From Candidatus Desantisbacteria bacterium CG2_30_40_21 (GTDB lineage Bacteria; UBA9089; CG2-30-40-21): a stretch of DNA of 47,684 nt. Positions 1-8,137 of this stretch are shown here, one piece after another. The position numbers and the translations under genes were made by a program. The stretch's first letter is position 1. Every line of letters begins with the position of its first letter. The stretch covers positions 1 to 47,684 of the forward strand of contig MNYI01000174.1 of assembly GCA_001873945.1 (NCBI GenBank). Reading direction: 5' to 3'. The notes under the pieces were generated by a model. That model made no database searches, had not been told where the DNA came from, and saw only the letters and a program-made list of their open reading frames with translations.

Positions 1-59
1 AACATCCATTCTTCTTCCGGAATAGCAAGATATTTACCCCAATCATCTATGCCCTTAAT

Positions 60-219
60 TATACTCAAGTGGGGCATAAATTGCGTTTTTCGCTGGTCTT
101 AATCAACGATAGCTGTGTTGTTCAGGTTCGCAATAGTACACTATTGCTCACCTTCACGCCTTGCTCTCCTTGATTAATCCTCACCGAAAAAATCGCAATT
201 TATGCCCCACTTGAGTATA
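60..219. repeat. Fold-back repeat, family A, copy 1
   Basis: The ends are near-perfect inverted repeats that start TATACTCAAGTGGGGCATAA and run about 26 bases. The interior is about 105 bases. A second copy lies at 27198-27429 in the opposite orientation and shares the termini and most of the interior. No coding capacity is seen, so this is a MITE-like element. It separates the first 59 bases of the window from the reading frame that resumes near 220. Confidence 0.85.
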
Positions 220-365
220 AAATATCCTTTACAGGGGTTGCAATTGCAGGAATAATTCAGTCCGATAAATTAAATTTACTTTCGTTTCTTTTAGGCTCAT
301 CCCTTGCAATTATATTTTTCGCTATTGCCTATTGGCTCGAAAGAAAGGAGGATACTCATGAATAA
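220..365 (+). pseudogene. 3' remnant of a membrane protein gene
   Basis: A frame open from 174 and ending at TAA 363-365 encodes a hydrophobic C-terminus: a segment FTGVAIAGIIQ, a second hydrophobic stretch LLSFLLGSSLAIIFFAIAYW, then a charged tail LERKEDTHE. No start or N-terminal part is present, because the family A repeat lies directly upstream. Its stop overlaps the ATG of the next small gene by 8 bases, which is typical of translational coupling. The most likely reading is the tail of a transporter-like gene cut by the repeat. Bases 1-59 could be its upstream part or an unrelated minus-strand fragment; I cannot decide. Confidence 0.35.
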
Positions 366-498
366 CATCACTTTTGTTTTTGATGGACTCTCTGCTGTTT
401 TTCTGAGTTTTATAATTATCGCAGTCACTGGTTGGGCTATTTTGTATTATCAAGAGCGTCGTCAACAGGCTCATAATCTAAGTAAATTCACTCTGTAA
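358..498 (+). CDS. Small single-span membrane protein (46 aa)
   Basis: The ATG at 358 follows a strong ribosome binding site (AAAGGAGG, about 6 bases upstream), so it is preferred over an upstream ATG at 304. The 46-residue product has one predicted membrane span at about residues 10-31, followed by a basic tail with YYQERRQQ. It overlaps the preceding membrane-protein remnant by 8 bases, which suggests it was the small partner of that transporter-like protein. It faces the convergent ligase gene and overlaps its 3' end by 21 bases. The family is not recognised; a small accessory protein of a symporter is one possibility, by size and context only. Confidence 0.5.
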   Translation: MNNITFVFDGLSAVFLSFIIIAVTGWAILYYQERRQQAHNLSKFTL

Positions 499-2049
499 TG
501 TGTCAGTATCTGCATAACTCATCACCCTTTCCAGCAAACCCAGCCGCAAATGTGTCTGGTTTTCAAACCTGCCAACCAATGCTTCGCCCTCTTTATCCAG
601 ATCATAGCAAGTGCTGTTTTCTATATCAATTAATACCCCGGGAACCCCTGCATTCCGGAAGATCCCCTGCCTTTTGGCAAAGAATGCCTTGCAACAACAG
701 CCGATGTATGAGCTAACCCCATCTGTTCGGCACTCTTGAAGTGTTGTCCTCAGGTGTTCATAATTCTGTATGGTAATGGGTCTAAGCCCTCGTTGCTCTG
801 CCAGTTCATACGCCTTGCCAATACTGCATCCACCACACCTACTGCACCCCTCTTGATACCGATATTCACACCCCACCAGCTTGGCACAATATGGCAAGAG
901 TAAAACCGATGGTTGTTTCAAGATATCACGGATAGAGCCATTCACGGTGAACAGGTAGTTTGCTTCTTCTAATGGAATGCCCAGAGACGGATATTCCATT
1001 CGTTGCAAAGCAGAAGAAACACAAGCAACAAAATCAGCACCTTGTAGCCCTGACATCTGAGGCTGATTATGCTCGAAAAACCATTCAATTTTTTGTATAA
1101 CCTCAATAATTGGAATATCCTTCAGGATTGCCTCAAGGTCAAATATCGTACGAGACGGCGAAACAAAGAAATCACCGGTAATCAATGCTTGTTTGAGTGC
1201 CATGCGTTTAGTATCTACCACTAAGGATGCCCGAATCAATCCTCCCTTAGCCTTATTTGTTGCCCTCAGGGTCTGCCTGATATCATGGGGTTCTCGCGTT
1301 TCTTCAATCCATTCCCTGGATGCAAATTCAGGACTTCTGTAGTCAAGCACTTGCTGGAGTTTTTCAGGAAGCTCCATCCTCTCAAACCTTATCCCCAGTA
1401 CCTCCTCAAACCCAGCCTGCAATGCCTGTTTGATTATATCCAATGATGGTACAAATCCCAGTTCTTCCTGCAAGCAAGTAACCCGCTGTCTTGCTGAGGC
1501 AAGTTCCTTATCTGCCAATTTCTCTGTCGGGATTCGTAAGGCACGAATCATGGATTCCACATCAAAGTTAACCAATAATGTCCCCTGAAACAATACTGCA
1601 TTATCCTCAAAAATCCCACCTGTGCCGGATATTTTACGGCCGTTGACCTCAATATCGTTACGGGGTCGAAAATTTGCATTAACACCCAATGTCTTCAATC
1701 CTCTGATAACTGCCTCACAGACCAGTTCTGTCACCTTATCCAATCGATAACCAATGTCAGCCTTTGACGCAATCAATTCCCAGCCAAGTTGCGAAGAATC
1801 AAAATATATGGCACCACCGCCGGTAATTCGTCGATTAATATCAATACCCTGTTTGCGGCAAAACTCAAGCCGCACCTCTTGCTCCACAGTCTGATGGTAC
1901 CCTATAAGTACAGCCGACGGTGAGAATTGCATAAATCTGACGGTATTAGGAATGTCACCTTTAGCCCGTGCCTCAAGCAGGATTGAGTCAAGGGTAATAT
2001 TTTCTGCTGCTGTAAGTATGCCTGTATCAAGCAGTTGCCATCTCACCAT
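478..2049 (-). CDS. Lipoate-protein ligase A domain fused to DUF116
   Basis: The N-terminal half (about residues 1-250) is a lipoate/biotin ligase fold: it starts MVRWQLLDTG, carries the RRITGGGAIYFD nucleotide-binding motif and has a catalytic-lysine motif GRKISGTGG. The C-terminal part (about 320-523) matches DUF116: YCAKLVGCEY, then CSRCGGC, GCCCKAFF and a final ENSTCYDL, so it is cysteine-rich and may bind a metal cluster. ATG 2049 is chosen over GTG 2064 because it gives the usual ligase N-terminus; it overlaps the end of the radical SAM gene. Next to a LipS-like protein and an LbpA-like protein, it probably attaches lipoate or its octanoyl precursor to LbpA. The role of the DUF116 part is unknown. 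Confidence 0.85.
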   Translation of the reverse strand: MVRWQLLDTGILTAAENITLDSILLEARAKGDIPNTVRFMQFSPSAVLIGYHQTVEQEVRLEFCRKQGIDINRRITGGGAIYFDSSQLGWELIASKADIGYRLDKVTELVCEAVIRGLKTLGVNANFRPRNDIEVNGRKISGTGGIFEDNAVLFQGTLLVNFDVESMIRALRIPTEKLADKELASARQRVTCLQEELGFVPSLDIIKQALQAGFEEVLGIRFERMELPEKLQQVLDYRSPEFASREWIEETREPHDIRQTLRATNKAKGGLIRASLVVDTKRMALKQALITGDFFVSPSRTIFDLEAILKDIPIIEVIQKIEWFFEHNQPQMSGLQGADFVACVSSALQRMEYPSLGIPLEEANYLFTVNGSIRDILKQPSVLLLPYCAKLVGCEYRYQEGCSRCGGCSIGKAYELAEQRGLRPITIQNYEHLRTTLQECRTDGVSSYIGCCCKAFFAKRQGIFRNAGVPGVLIDIENSTCYDLDKEGEALVGRFENQTHLRLGLLERVMSYADTDTLQSEFT

Positions 2050-3019
2050 GGATGTAATCACCACCTATTAATGCACAACACACCTCACTAAACCGCACCT
2101 CAAGCCCCATCTCCTTAGCCATCCCCACAATTCCCTCTGCTGGATAAGCAATACCGTTTAATCCTGCCTTAAGTGCCAGTGTGTCTGTCTTGAATTTATG
2201 TTCGCCCATGGGACGCATACATCCTAACAAAACTGGTGTGAAAGGGAATACCTGTCGGGCGTGCTTAAACACCTCACCCATTTCCGCAGGATCTGGTGGA
2301 ATAACATCAGCCATCGCTGTTCCGATTTGTGGCAATAGACCCACCAGAACAACAGCCGTTACCGGGTACTTAGCAATAATCTCAAGTGCCTGATATTCTC
2401 CCAGAATCTTCCTGTAATGCAACCCAATAACCACATGGGGAATGGTGTGTATTCCATATTCGCACAAGAGTTTGAGTGAATTTTCAAAATCGTTTGTGGT
2501 CACATCCTTCAGATGATAAACCTGCCTGAGGGTTTCATTAGAACCAACAATATCCATCATTGCCCCATCAATTGCCGCAGAATCCCTTATCTCCTGCACG
2601 GTTTCTTCATCCAAAATGCCTAAGTGAGCAACAATTTTGAAGCCAAATTCTTGCTTTATTCGGGCAATGGTGTTCAAGAATGGCTTGATGGGTACTACAC
2701 CCCTTTTATCTGACCCACCACTGATGAGCATCCCTTTTGCCCCATGCCTATTAATTTCTTGAGCGTAATTAAACAATGCTTGTGGCGAGATGGTAGGCTT
2801 CATGGCAGCAAGTATCTTGCGACCGCAGTGGTCACAATTCAATTCACAGCCTGCCCCGGTAATAGACACAGGCATAAAATAACAATGCCCGCAACTTTGA
2901 CAAAATTCCTCAGTTTCATAATGCTTTATCGTTGGGGCAAAGAAAGAGATGCTGTTGCCAAAATTCTGTCGAGCTATGTTCCAACATTTTTCCTCAGTTA
3001 ATTCCTGATCCATTACCAT
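2027..3019 (-). CDS. Radical SAM protein, LipS (split lipoyl synthase) type
   Basis: This 330-residue protein has a radical SAM motif C58-x3-C62-x2-C65 (GCELNCDHC), preceded by a second cysteine triplet FCQSCGHC (C40, C43, C46) that could hold an auxiliary cluster, as lipoyl synthases need. Later motifs include ISGGSDKRG and GCMRPMGEHKFK. Radical SAM proteins beside a lipoate ligase and LbpA are, in known systems, the LipS1/LipS2 pair that inserts sulfur into octanoyl-LbpA. Only one such protein is visible here. The start at 3019 has GGAG eight bases upstream, and the gene overlaps both neighbours. A different radical SAM activity cannot be excluded. Confidence 0.72.
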   Translation of the reverse strand: MVMDQELTEEKCWNIARQNFGNSISFFAPTIKHYETEEFCQSCGHCYFMPVSITGAGCELNCDHCGRKILAAMKPTISPQALFNYAQEINRHGAKGMLISGGSDKRGVVPIKPFLNTIARIKQEFGFKIVAHLGILDEETVQEIRDSAAIDGAMMDIVGSNETLRQVYHLKDVTTNDFENSLKLLCEYGIHTIPHVVIGLHYRKILGEYQALEIIAKYPVTAVVLVGLLPQIGTAMADVIPPDPAEMGEVFKHARQVFPFTPVLLGCMRPMGEHKFKTDTLALKAGLNGIAYPAEGIVGMAKEMGLEVRFSEVCCALIGGDYIHGEMATA

Positions 3020-3397
3020 AGGTGTTACTCCATAAATTCAAGCCAATAAGCACGCCTCCACAACCACCGCAGGGAAAAGATGCAGAAATCCCGGCGATCT
3101 TAAATGCCTGATTATACTGCCCCTGAGGAAAAAGCTCGTGAAAATACCACGCATTACCCTTTTCTTCACCCAACATTTTTTCATCTCCCTGACGATTATC
3201 TTCATCTGGGGTGGATAGCCGTATTCTTGATAATAATTGCGAATGATGCCAATAATATTCCAATGCTCAAGCGTAAGTGTAATTCCGCAACCATTTGCCA
3301 GATATTCAGCTATGCCCTTATTCCACTGGTTCGGGTCTTGCAGAAAGCCGTCTGCATCTGTTTCGTAAGGTTGGCTATTAAGTTCAAAAACCGGCAT
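2994..3397 (-). pseudogene. DsrC/TusE-like sulfur carrier, interrupted by a -1 frameshift
   Basis: The first frame (from 3397) encodes a typical DsrC start, with DGFLQDPNQWNKGIAEYLA and a helix ending VREMKK. The family continues in another frame with MLGEEKGNAWYFHELFPQG and FKIAGISASFPCGGCGG, ending at 2994. The switch is at a run of six A (six T at 3176-3181 on the plus strand); one more A would restore a single frame of about 135 residues. The penultimate-arm cysteine CysB of DsrC (QACK) is replaced by Phe (QAFK), while the C-terminal CysA region has two cysteines (CGGC) and a 19-residue extension. It may be a sequencing error, a true mutation, or expressed by slippage. DsrC proteins carry sulfur as persulfide or trisulfide. 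Confidence 0.75.
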
Positions 3398-3410
3398 CTG
3401 CCCAACTCCT

Positions 3411-3989
3411 TCAATTGATACTTTTCCTGTAAATCAGCTCCACACCATCGATATGATAATCATTGTGCCACACATCATAACATGAATGGCAGGTAAATAT
3501 TACCTGTTTTGCCTTTAGCCGTTGTATCTCTCCTGAATTATGTTGCTTGCAAACTTCAAATTCCTCATCCAGTCCAAGCCCTTTCAAGACCCTTCCGCAA
3601 CACCATTCCCTGTCTCCAAGCACAGCAAAATCAACCCCATCACGAGACAATTCCTTAACTATGTCCAATGCCGTTTGTTGCGAGGGAATAAGAAACGATT
3701 GTTTGCAGCCCACAAAATAAACTACGGCAGCCCTTTCTTTTTGAGCATATTGGGTAAACCCATTACCCTCCAGCCTTAGCCACAATCCCCTTTCTTCATT
3801 GGGATAACCAAACAGGTTATGGTGTTGATTAGTGATTAGCTTAGCAGTTTCTACCACCTGCGGGTCATGACCATGAGCAGCGACAGCATCTGCAAGACCT
3901 GTCCATTTTCCGTGAACGCCGGAACATACTCCCTTATCACAAAACATACGCTCTTGTAGTCTTCGTTGCAGGATAATTTCTTGCAACAT
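3411..3989 (-). CDS. Single CCG-domain (HdrD/HdrB-type) iron-sulfur protein
   Basis: The 192-residue product has one CCG domain: YFVGCKQSF, then REWCCGRVLKGLG and FTCHSCYDVW, which are the cysteines that bind non-cubane or 4Fe-4S clusters in heterodisulfide reductase subunits. It is clearly paralogous to the first CCG domain of the membrane HdrD-like protein at 4614-6674, but lacks the ferredoxin segment and the second CCG domain that HdrD and HdrB normally have. The ATG overlaps the stop of the LbpA gene (TAATG), so the two are translationally coupled. It probably works with LbpA and DsrC in thiol-disulfide or sulfur transfer. It is either a genuine one-domain protein or a shortened copy kept in frame. 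Confidence 0.8.
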   Translation of the reverse strand: MLQEIILQRRLQERMFCDKGVCSGVHGKWTGLADAVAAHGHDPQVVETAKLITNQHHNLFGYPNEERGLWLRLEGNGFTQYAQKERAAVVYFVGCKQSFLIPSQQTALDIVKELSRDGVDFAVLGDREWCCGRVLKGLGLDEEFEVCKQHNSGEIQRLKAKQVIFTCHSCYDVWHNDYHIDGVELIYRKSIN

Positions 3990-4453
3990 TACTCCTTCTC
4001 CTTCTCCGCAAACAACCCTTCTGCCTCATATTTTTTATAATCTGCCTCAAGCCATGCTGACACCTCTTCCTCACCATGCTTGAGATCAATTATATCTTTC
4101 TGCAAATTACTTGCCTCAATCAGTATCAACCAGCCTGTTCCATAGGAATCAGTATTGATCAGACTTGGGCTGCTCAAGACATCCTGATTGACCTCAAGGA
4201 TAGTGCCATGGACAGGGGATTTCACTGGACCGATATACTTTCCTGCTTCGATCGTACCCAATGCACGACCCTTAGTTACTGTTCCACCAGCGGGCTTAAT
4301 CTTAACATAAGCCACTGTGCCGGCTGCCTTCTGACCAAACTGGTCAATACCACACCGAACCCTGTTTCCTTCCTCAATCCTCAGCCAGACATGATTATCT
4401 GAATTAAAATAATACAAATCACCCGGCATCTCAACATCCTTGTACTTTGCCAT
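3989..4453 (-). CDS. lbpA: GcvH-like lipoate-binding protein (LbpA type)
   Basis: This is a lipoyl-carrier protein of 154 residues. The lipoyl-lysine is K72 in TIEAGKYIGPVKSPVHG, which aligns with the ES-V-K motif of glycine cleavage H protein, followed by GTILEVNQ and the glycine-cleavage-H-like GTGWLILIEA. There is no glycine cleavage gene nearby. Instead it sits between HdrD-type proteins and a DsrC-like gene, with a lipoate ligase and a LipS-like protein downstream, which is the context of LbpA proteins of sulfur metabolism. It has an AAGGAGG site before the ATG. It presumably carries the sulfur intermediate or accepts electrons on its dihydrolipoyl arm. Confidence 0.88.
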   Translation of the reverse strand: MAKYKDVEMPGDLYYFNSDNHVWLRIEEGNRVRCGIDQFGQKAAGTVAYVKIKPAGGTVTKGRALGTIEAGKYIGPVKSPVHGTILEVNQDVLSSPSLINTDSYGTGWLILIEASNLQKDIIDLKHGEEEVSAWLEADYKKYEAEGLFAEKEKE

Positions 4454-4471
4454 TACTACCTCCTTGTAAAA

Positions 4472-4620
4472 CTAAAAGTGAAAAGTGAAAAACGAAAAGT
4501 GAAAAACGAAAAGTGAAAAGTGAAAAACGAAGTTAAAATCACTTTCCCCTTTTCACTTATTAAAAAATAATTTATGTTTTTACCTTCACTTTTCGTTTTT
4601 CACTTTTCACTTTTCACTTC
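4472..4620. repeat. Tandem AGTGAAAA units with an inverted arm
   Basis: Several direct copies of AAAAGTGAAAAACG fill 4472-4530, and inverted copies (CGTTTTTCACTTTTCACTT) fill about 4584-4620, so the stretch can fold into a long hairpin. It separates the lbpA start from the end of the HdrD-like gene, whose TGA stop lies inside the repeat. A similar unit is embedded in frame in pabB (about 24423-24465). Confidence 0.8.
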
Positions 4621-6674
4621 TTCTCCATCCCAGCCGCAAGCACCAACTCAGCCATATCCATAACCTTCACTTTTGAGCCTTTGGCTTTAATAGCATTCTG
4701 AATCATCCGTTTACACTGACCACAAGCTGTGGTAACAATATCTACATGGGACTCATCAAACTCTTCCACCAGACTTCCGGCAATCTTATTGACCAAATCT
4801 GCATTGACCATCTCCAGATCTCCACCACCACCACAGCAGGTGCTAAGCCTTCTATTCAAGGGCAATTCCACATATTCTACCCCCGGGATAGATTTAATGG
4901 CTTTTCTTGGTGGCTCGAATACACCACAGCCCCGTCCCAGATCGCATGGGTCATGATAGGCAACCCTTCCTTTTATTCCACCCAAATTAACCCTTTTGTC
5001 AGCAATCAGCCTATGGATATATTCAACATTGTGAAGGAATTCTACCCCTGGCAAATACTCTTGATACTCATGCTTAAAGGTATGGTAGCAGGAGGCACAA
5101 TTGAAGACAACCTGTTTTGCCTGCATCATCTTTATCACTTCCACATTCTTGTCCCTCAGCCACTGCCATTCCTGAGAAAGCCCCGCTACAATAAGTGGAA
5201 ATCCGCAGCACCATTCATCCTCACCCAAAATGGCAAAATCCTCCCCTGCCTGATACAACAGGTTCAGGTTTGCCTCTGCCACCCCGGAGATAGCCGGGGA
5301 AAATGAGGTCATACACCCAACAAAATAGACAACGGCTGCCTTTTTCTTGTCTGAATAAACCTCAGGGGGCACATCTGAAAACTCAGCCCACATCAATCGG
5401 TCAGCATTGGGATAATTAAGAACATTATGCACCTTCTTTGCTGCACCAAGGGCAATGTTTACTGCATTTGGGGCAATTTTTTCCCTAACTGCATACTCCC
5501 GCATGGAAACCCGCAGGCTTCTGGTATTAATATTTATCGGGCAGACCTCTTTGCACCTGCCGCATAGGGTACAGGTATAAACTTGAGTCGCAAACCAGTC
5601 TTGCGATTCCTTAGTGTGGGGTTCTCTATCTATGAGCGAGCTAAAAAAGCCATACCCCTGCCTCAACCTTTCACTAATTAACGAGATTACCCCGCCTGAA
5701 ACTGCATGTTCTTCTTTAGTATGTTTATAAGCCACACAATGTTCTGCACATATCCCACATTTGATACAGGCATCTATCTCTATTAACTGCCGTTTGGAGA
5801 AGGGGATCTCATCTGCCTGCTTGCTGAAGATATGTTGTTCTGGCGATAATGAATTAACCACCATGGCAATGGGTGCAGTTACAATATGCCACAGCTTGCG
5901 ATTAAACGGAATGGTACCAACCAGAGTACCCAGGAATATACCGGAAAGACACCAGCTTATGATATAAAAATCAGGCCAGTGAAGACCCAACGGGGCAATT
6001 ATTTTAGATAAGACAAAAGCCACAAACCAATAACTGGCAATACTATCCGGCACATTAAAACTCAAAATACTTGTTGCCTCAGCCAGAAACCGTAGAGCAA
6101 ACCAGCCACCAAGGATAATCACGGCAAAGATGTCTGCCTCTTTCATCTTAAACACATACGCCCGTTTGATAAAGCGACGATAAATAAGTATGCCCTCACC
6201 AACTACTAAGATAAGGAAACCAAAGCCATCATTCAGCAAGGCATACAACGCCTGCTGATGGGTAAATGTAGCCTCTGAGACTGTTCGGAAAAAGTAAAAA
6301 TCACAAAATGGGGAATAAAGGAAACGGGTAAGATGAGAAATGCTTTGTAGCTCTGGCATGGAGGAAGCCTTGACATGATTAACCACGATGATGCCGATAT
6401 AACTGACAATGATAGAAACCATGGCCACACCCCGCAGGATGTTTTCCTTAAATAGTCGGCGATGGATAAAGGAATCAAGGATAGCACCAAAGAAATGAAA
6501 GAGCCTTGGGCTAAATATGGCCACAATAATGCTCGTACCAGTGCTGATTATACCCCTACCCATGCCCTTTGTCCAGATATAGAGGTTGTTCAGCAGCCCC
6601 AGGGCAAAAACAAATAGCCCAATCATAAAGGCAGCCGCACAAAATGAATCAAATAATGGATATTGACCTAACAT
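4614..6674 (-). CDS. Membrane HdrE/HdrD-type fusion: NarI-like membrane domain, ferredoxin and two CCG domains
   Basis: This 686-residue protein has about six membrane spans in residues 10-260, resembling the cytochrome b-like NarI/HdrE part. A two-cluster ferredoxin segment follows (C303, C306, C309, C313 and C368, C371, C374, C378), then CCG domain 1 (YFVGCMTSF, EWCCGFPL, NCASCYHTF) and CCG domain 2 (YHDPCDLGRG, TCCGGGGD, TTACGQCKRM). Such proteins pass electrons between the membrane quinone pool and a disulfide or persulfide substrate. Its place directly upstream of LbpA and DsrC suggests it oxidises or reduces those carriers, replacing the soluble sHdr complex. The start has GAGGAGA before the ATG. 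Confidence 0.88.
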   Translation of the reverse strand: MLGQYPLFDSFCAAAFMIGLFVFALGLLNNLYIWTKGMGRGIISTGTSIIVAIFSPRLFHFFGAILDSFIHRRLFKENILRGVAMVSIIVSYIGIIVVNHVKASSMPELQSISHLTRFLYSPFCDFYFFRTVSEATFTHQQALYALLNDGFGFLILVVGEGILIYRRFIKRAYVFKMKEADIFAVIILGGWFALRFLAEATSILSFNVPDSIASYWFVAFVLSKIIAPLGLHWPDFYIISWCLSGIFLGTLVGTIPFNRKLWHIVTAPIAMVVNSLSPEQHIFSKQADEIPFSKRQLIEIDACIKCGICAEHCVAYKHTKEEHAVSGGVISLISERLRQGYGFFSSLIDREPHTKESQDWFATQVYTCTLCGRCKEVCPININTRSLRVSMREYAVREKIAPNAVNIALGAAKKVHNVLNYPNADRLMWAEFSDVPPEVYSDKKKAAVVYFVGCMTSFSPAISGVAEANLNLLYQAGEDFAILGEDEWCCGFPLIVAGLSQEWQWLRDKNVEVIKMMQAKQVVFNCASCYHTFKHEYQEYLPGVEFLHNVEYIHRLIADKRVNLGGIKGRVAYHDPCDLGRGCGVFEPPRKAIKSIPGVEYVELPLNRRLSTCCGGGGDLEMVNADLVNKIAGSLVEEFDESHVDIVTTACGQCKRMIQNAIKAKGSKVKVMDMAELVLAAGMEKK

Positions 6675-6695
6675 TAGTTTCTCTCCTCATATAAG

Positions 6696-6800
6696 ATGTG
6701 TAAAATACTAATGATTTTTATGATTTAAGTGATTTGGAATGATTAAAAAATAATCATCATAATTACTAAAATCATTCCCAATCATTAGTAACTTACACAT
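6696..6800. repeat. Fold-back repeat with ATGTGTAA termini
   Basis: The termini are inverted repeats of 21 bases with two mismatches (ATGTGTAAAATACTAATGAT at the left end). An inner pair, GGAATGATT with AATCATTCC, extends the hairpin. It lies between the HdrD-like gene and tusA. There is no coding content, and only one copy was noticed in the window. Confidence 0.75.
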
Positions 6801-6865
6801 TAAAAAAGCACCCAATTATCCTCGTTGAACACTTCCTGTCTTCTTTGTGTCCTTTGTGGTTCAAT

Positions 6866-7114
6866 TTACGGTTTCATCACGAACACTTCCCAATATCCCT
6901 TATCCTCCAGCCTGACCGACTCCATTTGCAGCCCATTCTTTTCACAAAAGGCTGGAATCTCCTTGGTCACAGACGGTTCAGAATCGCACAATATCTTAAT
7001 CACATTACCAGAGATTAACCCCTTGGTAGCCTTTTTGGTCATAACCAATGGATATGGACATACCCTGCCCAAAACATCAATCTCCTTGACTGGTTCAATC
7101 GTCTTTATATCCAT
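6866..7114 (-). CDS. tusA: TusA-family sulfur carrier protein, copy 1
   Basis: This 82-residue protein has the TusA/SirA signature GRVCPYPLVMTKKATK, with the persulfide-carrying cysteine at position 19 in an intact CPxP motif. The length is standard for TusA. GAAGGAG lies six bases before the ATG. It is encoded between the DsrE-type genes and the HdrD-like protein, so it probably carries persulfide between the DsrE proteins and the downstream DsrC/LbpA step. Confidence 0.92.
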   Translation of the reverse strand: MDIKTIEPVKEIDVLGRVCPYPLVMTKKATKGLISGNVIKILCDSEPSVTKEIPAFCEKNGLQMESVRLEDKGYWEVFVMKP

Positions 7115-7151
7115 CTTCTTCTCCTTCTTTTTAATCTGCGTAATCTGCGAA

Positions 7152-7553
7152 TCAAAACCACATCATCTGATCGCATCTTTCCATCTCTTTTTGCACCTCA
7201 TTAAACCCTACCACATTCAAATCAATATCAGCCCCCATATCCCTTGCATTAATCAACCGTTCAGGCTTTATGTCTAAACGGTATAAGTCCTCCTTGCAAA
7301 CCAGCATCCTCATATCAGAAGCCAATTGATTCTTGATATGCTGCTCCGTACTGATAATGCCATAAAATTCCTGTGACCTTTGGTTTTTAATACAATTCAA
7401 TACCCCATCACCCACAAAGGCAACAACCGGCTCAACCTCTTCATCAATATGCATATCAGCCACAAAACAAGCCATGGCATGGGTGATGGCAAGCTTTGGG
7501 TTTTCACTTTTGTATGGAGGTCTTGAGATTACAAACAAAATACTCTTTGCCAT
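7152..7553 (-). CDS. DsrE/DsrF-family protein (set C)
   Basis: The 133-residue product begins MAKSILFVISRPPYKSENPK, the strand-loop start of the DsrE/F fold, and includes FVGDGVLNCIK and LVCKEDLYRLDI, as in DsrF/TusC-like subunits. ATG 7553 is chosen because it is preceded by AAGGAG; a longer frame from 7592 lacks this. It follows a DsrE gene and is followed by tusA. It lacks the CxxC...RG motif of the active DsrE subunit, so it is likely a structural partner in a DsrEFH-like complex. Confidence 0.78.
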   Translation of the reverse strand: MAKSILFVISRPPYKSENPKLAITHAMACFVADMHIDEEVEPVVAFVGDGVLNCIKNQRSQEFYGIISTEQHIKNQLASDMRMLVCKEDLYRLDIKPERLINARDMGADIDLNVVGFNEVQKEMERCDQMMWF

Positions 7554-7601
7554 ATTATTTTCTCCTTCCTTATCGTTCGCGGACAGGGACAAGCCCTGTC
7601 C

Positions 7602-7961
7602 CTACTCTCCCCCTATATGCAATACTCTATCACTTTTAGCTGCCCGTGCCACATACCAATCCATGCTATGGACAGCAATCCCTTCTATTACATCATCTTT
7701 ATGAATTCCCCGAGCCGCAGCACATGCCTCACATGCAACAATTGCTACACCATTTTCTTGTAAAGCCTTCAGCCTCTCTGCCAGATAGGAGTAATCCTTA
7801 AACGACTTTTGTCCCTTTCTGGCTAAAGTAACAGCATTGCCAGAAAACCACAGGTTTACGCTATGCCCTTTATTTACCGCTGTTTCTGCCAGCTTAACGG
7901 CAAAATCAGAATTCATCGAACCAATAAGGGAAGAAAAAAGACCAATGCTTATCGTTGCCAT
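7602..7961 (-). CDS. DsrE-family sulfurtransferase subunit (set C)
   Basis: This 119-residue protein has the DsrE fold start ISIGLFSSLIGSMNSDFAV and the active-cysteine region VACEACAAARGIHKDDVIEG, where the conserved cysteine before the ARG turn binds persulfide. A family D fold-back repeat (7971-8133) ends just before the start, and no Shine-Dalgarno is visible upstream of ATG 7961, so the repeat may have displaced it. With the DsrH-like gene at 8138 and the DsrF-like gene at 7152 it would make a full DsrEFH set. Confidence 0.85.
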   Translation of the reverse strand: MATISIGLFSSLIGSMNSDFAVKLAETAVNKGHSVNLWFSGNAVTLARKGQKSFKDYSYLAERLKALQENGVAIVACEACAAARGIHKDDVIEGIAVHSMDWYVARAAKSDRVLHIGGE

Positions 7962-7970
7962 TTTTTTTAG

Positions 7971-8133
7971 TTAGAAGTCAAGAAAAAATAAGTTGTACAC
8001 CAAGAGTCACTGAGTCGTTTGGCTGGCAAAGCGTGAGAAGCGAGCATACTACTGTATGTAAGCGACGAACAACGGAGCCAGCCAAGATGAATCGGTGGCA
8101 CGACTGTATAAGTTATTTTTTCTTGACGACTTA
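7971..8133. repeat. Fold-back repeat, family D, copy 1
   Basis: The terminal inverted repeats read GTCAAGAAAAAATAAGTTGT at the left, with the near-complement at the right end. The interior includes CTGTATGTAAGCGACGAACA. A shorter copy in the same orientation lies at 36468-36606. It sits inside the sulfur-carrier array between a DsrE and a DsrH-like gene. Confidence 0.88.
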
Positions 8134-8137
8134 CCTC

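Noticed and set aside
1..59. Possible coding fragment at the left edge
   Set aside because: Both strands are partly open in this short stretch, and there is not enough sequence to choose a frame or name a family.
3038..3397. The 119-aa DsrC frame as a complete protein
   Set aside because: The residues after VREMKK (CWVKKRV onward) do not resemble DsrC, while the family C-terminus is present in the overlapping frame.
4472..4620. Regular AAAAGTGAAAAACG units as a possible CRISPR array
   Set aside because: The units are short, directly adjacent, without unique spacers, and continue as an inverted arm; no cas genes are nearby.
4746..5306. 186-aa open frame on the plus strand
   Set aside because: It lies antisense to the HdrD-like gene, whose cysteine motifs are clear, and its translation has no recognisable features.
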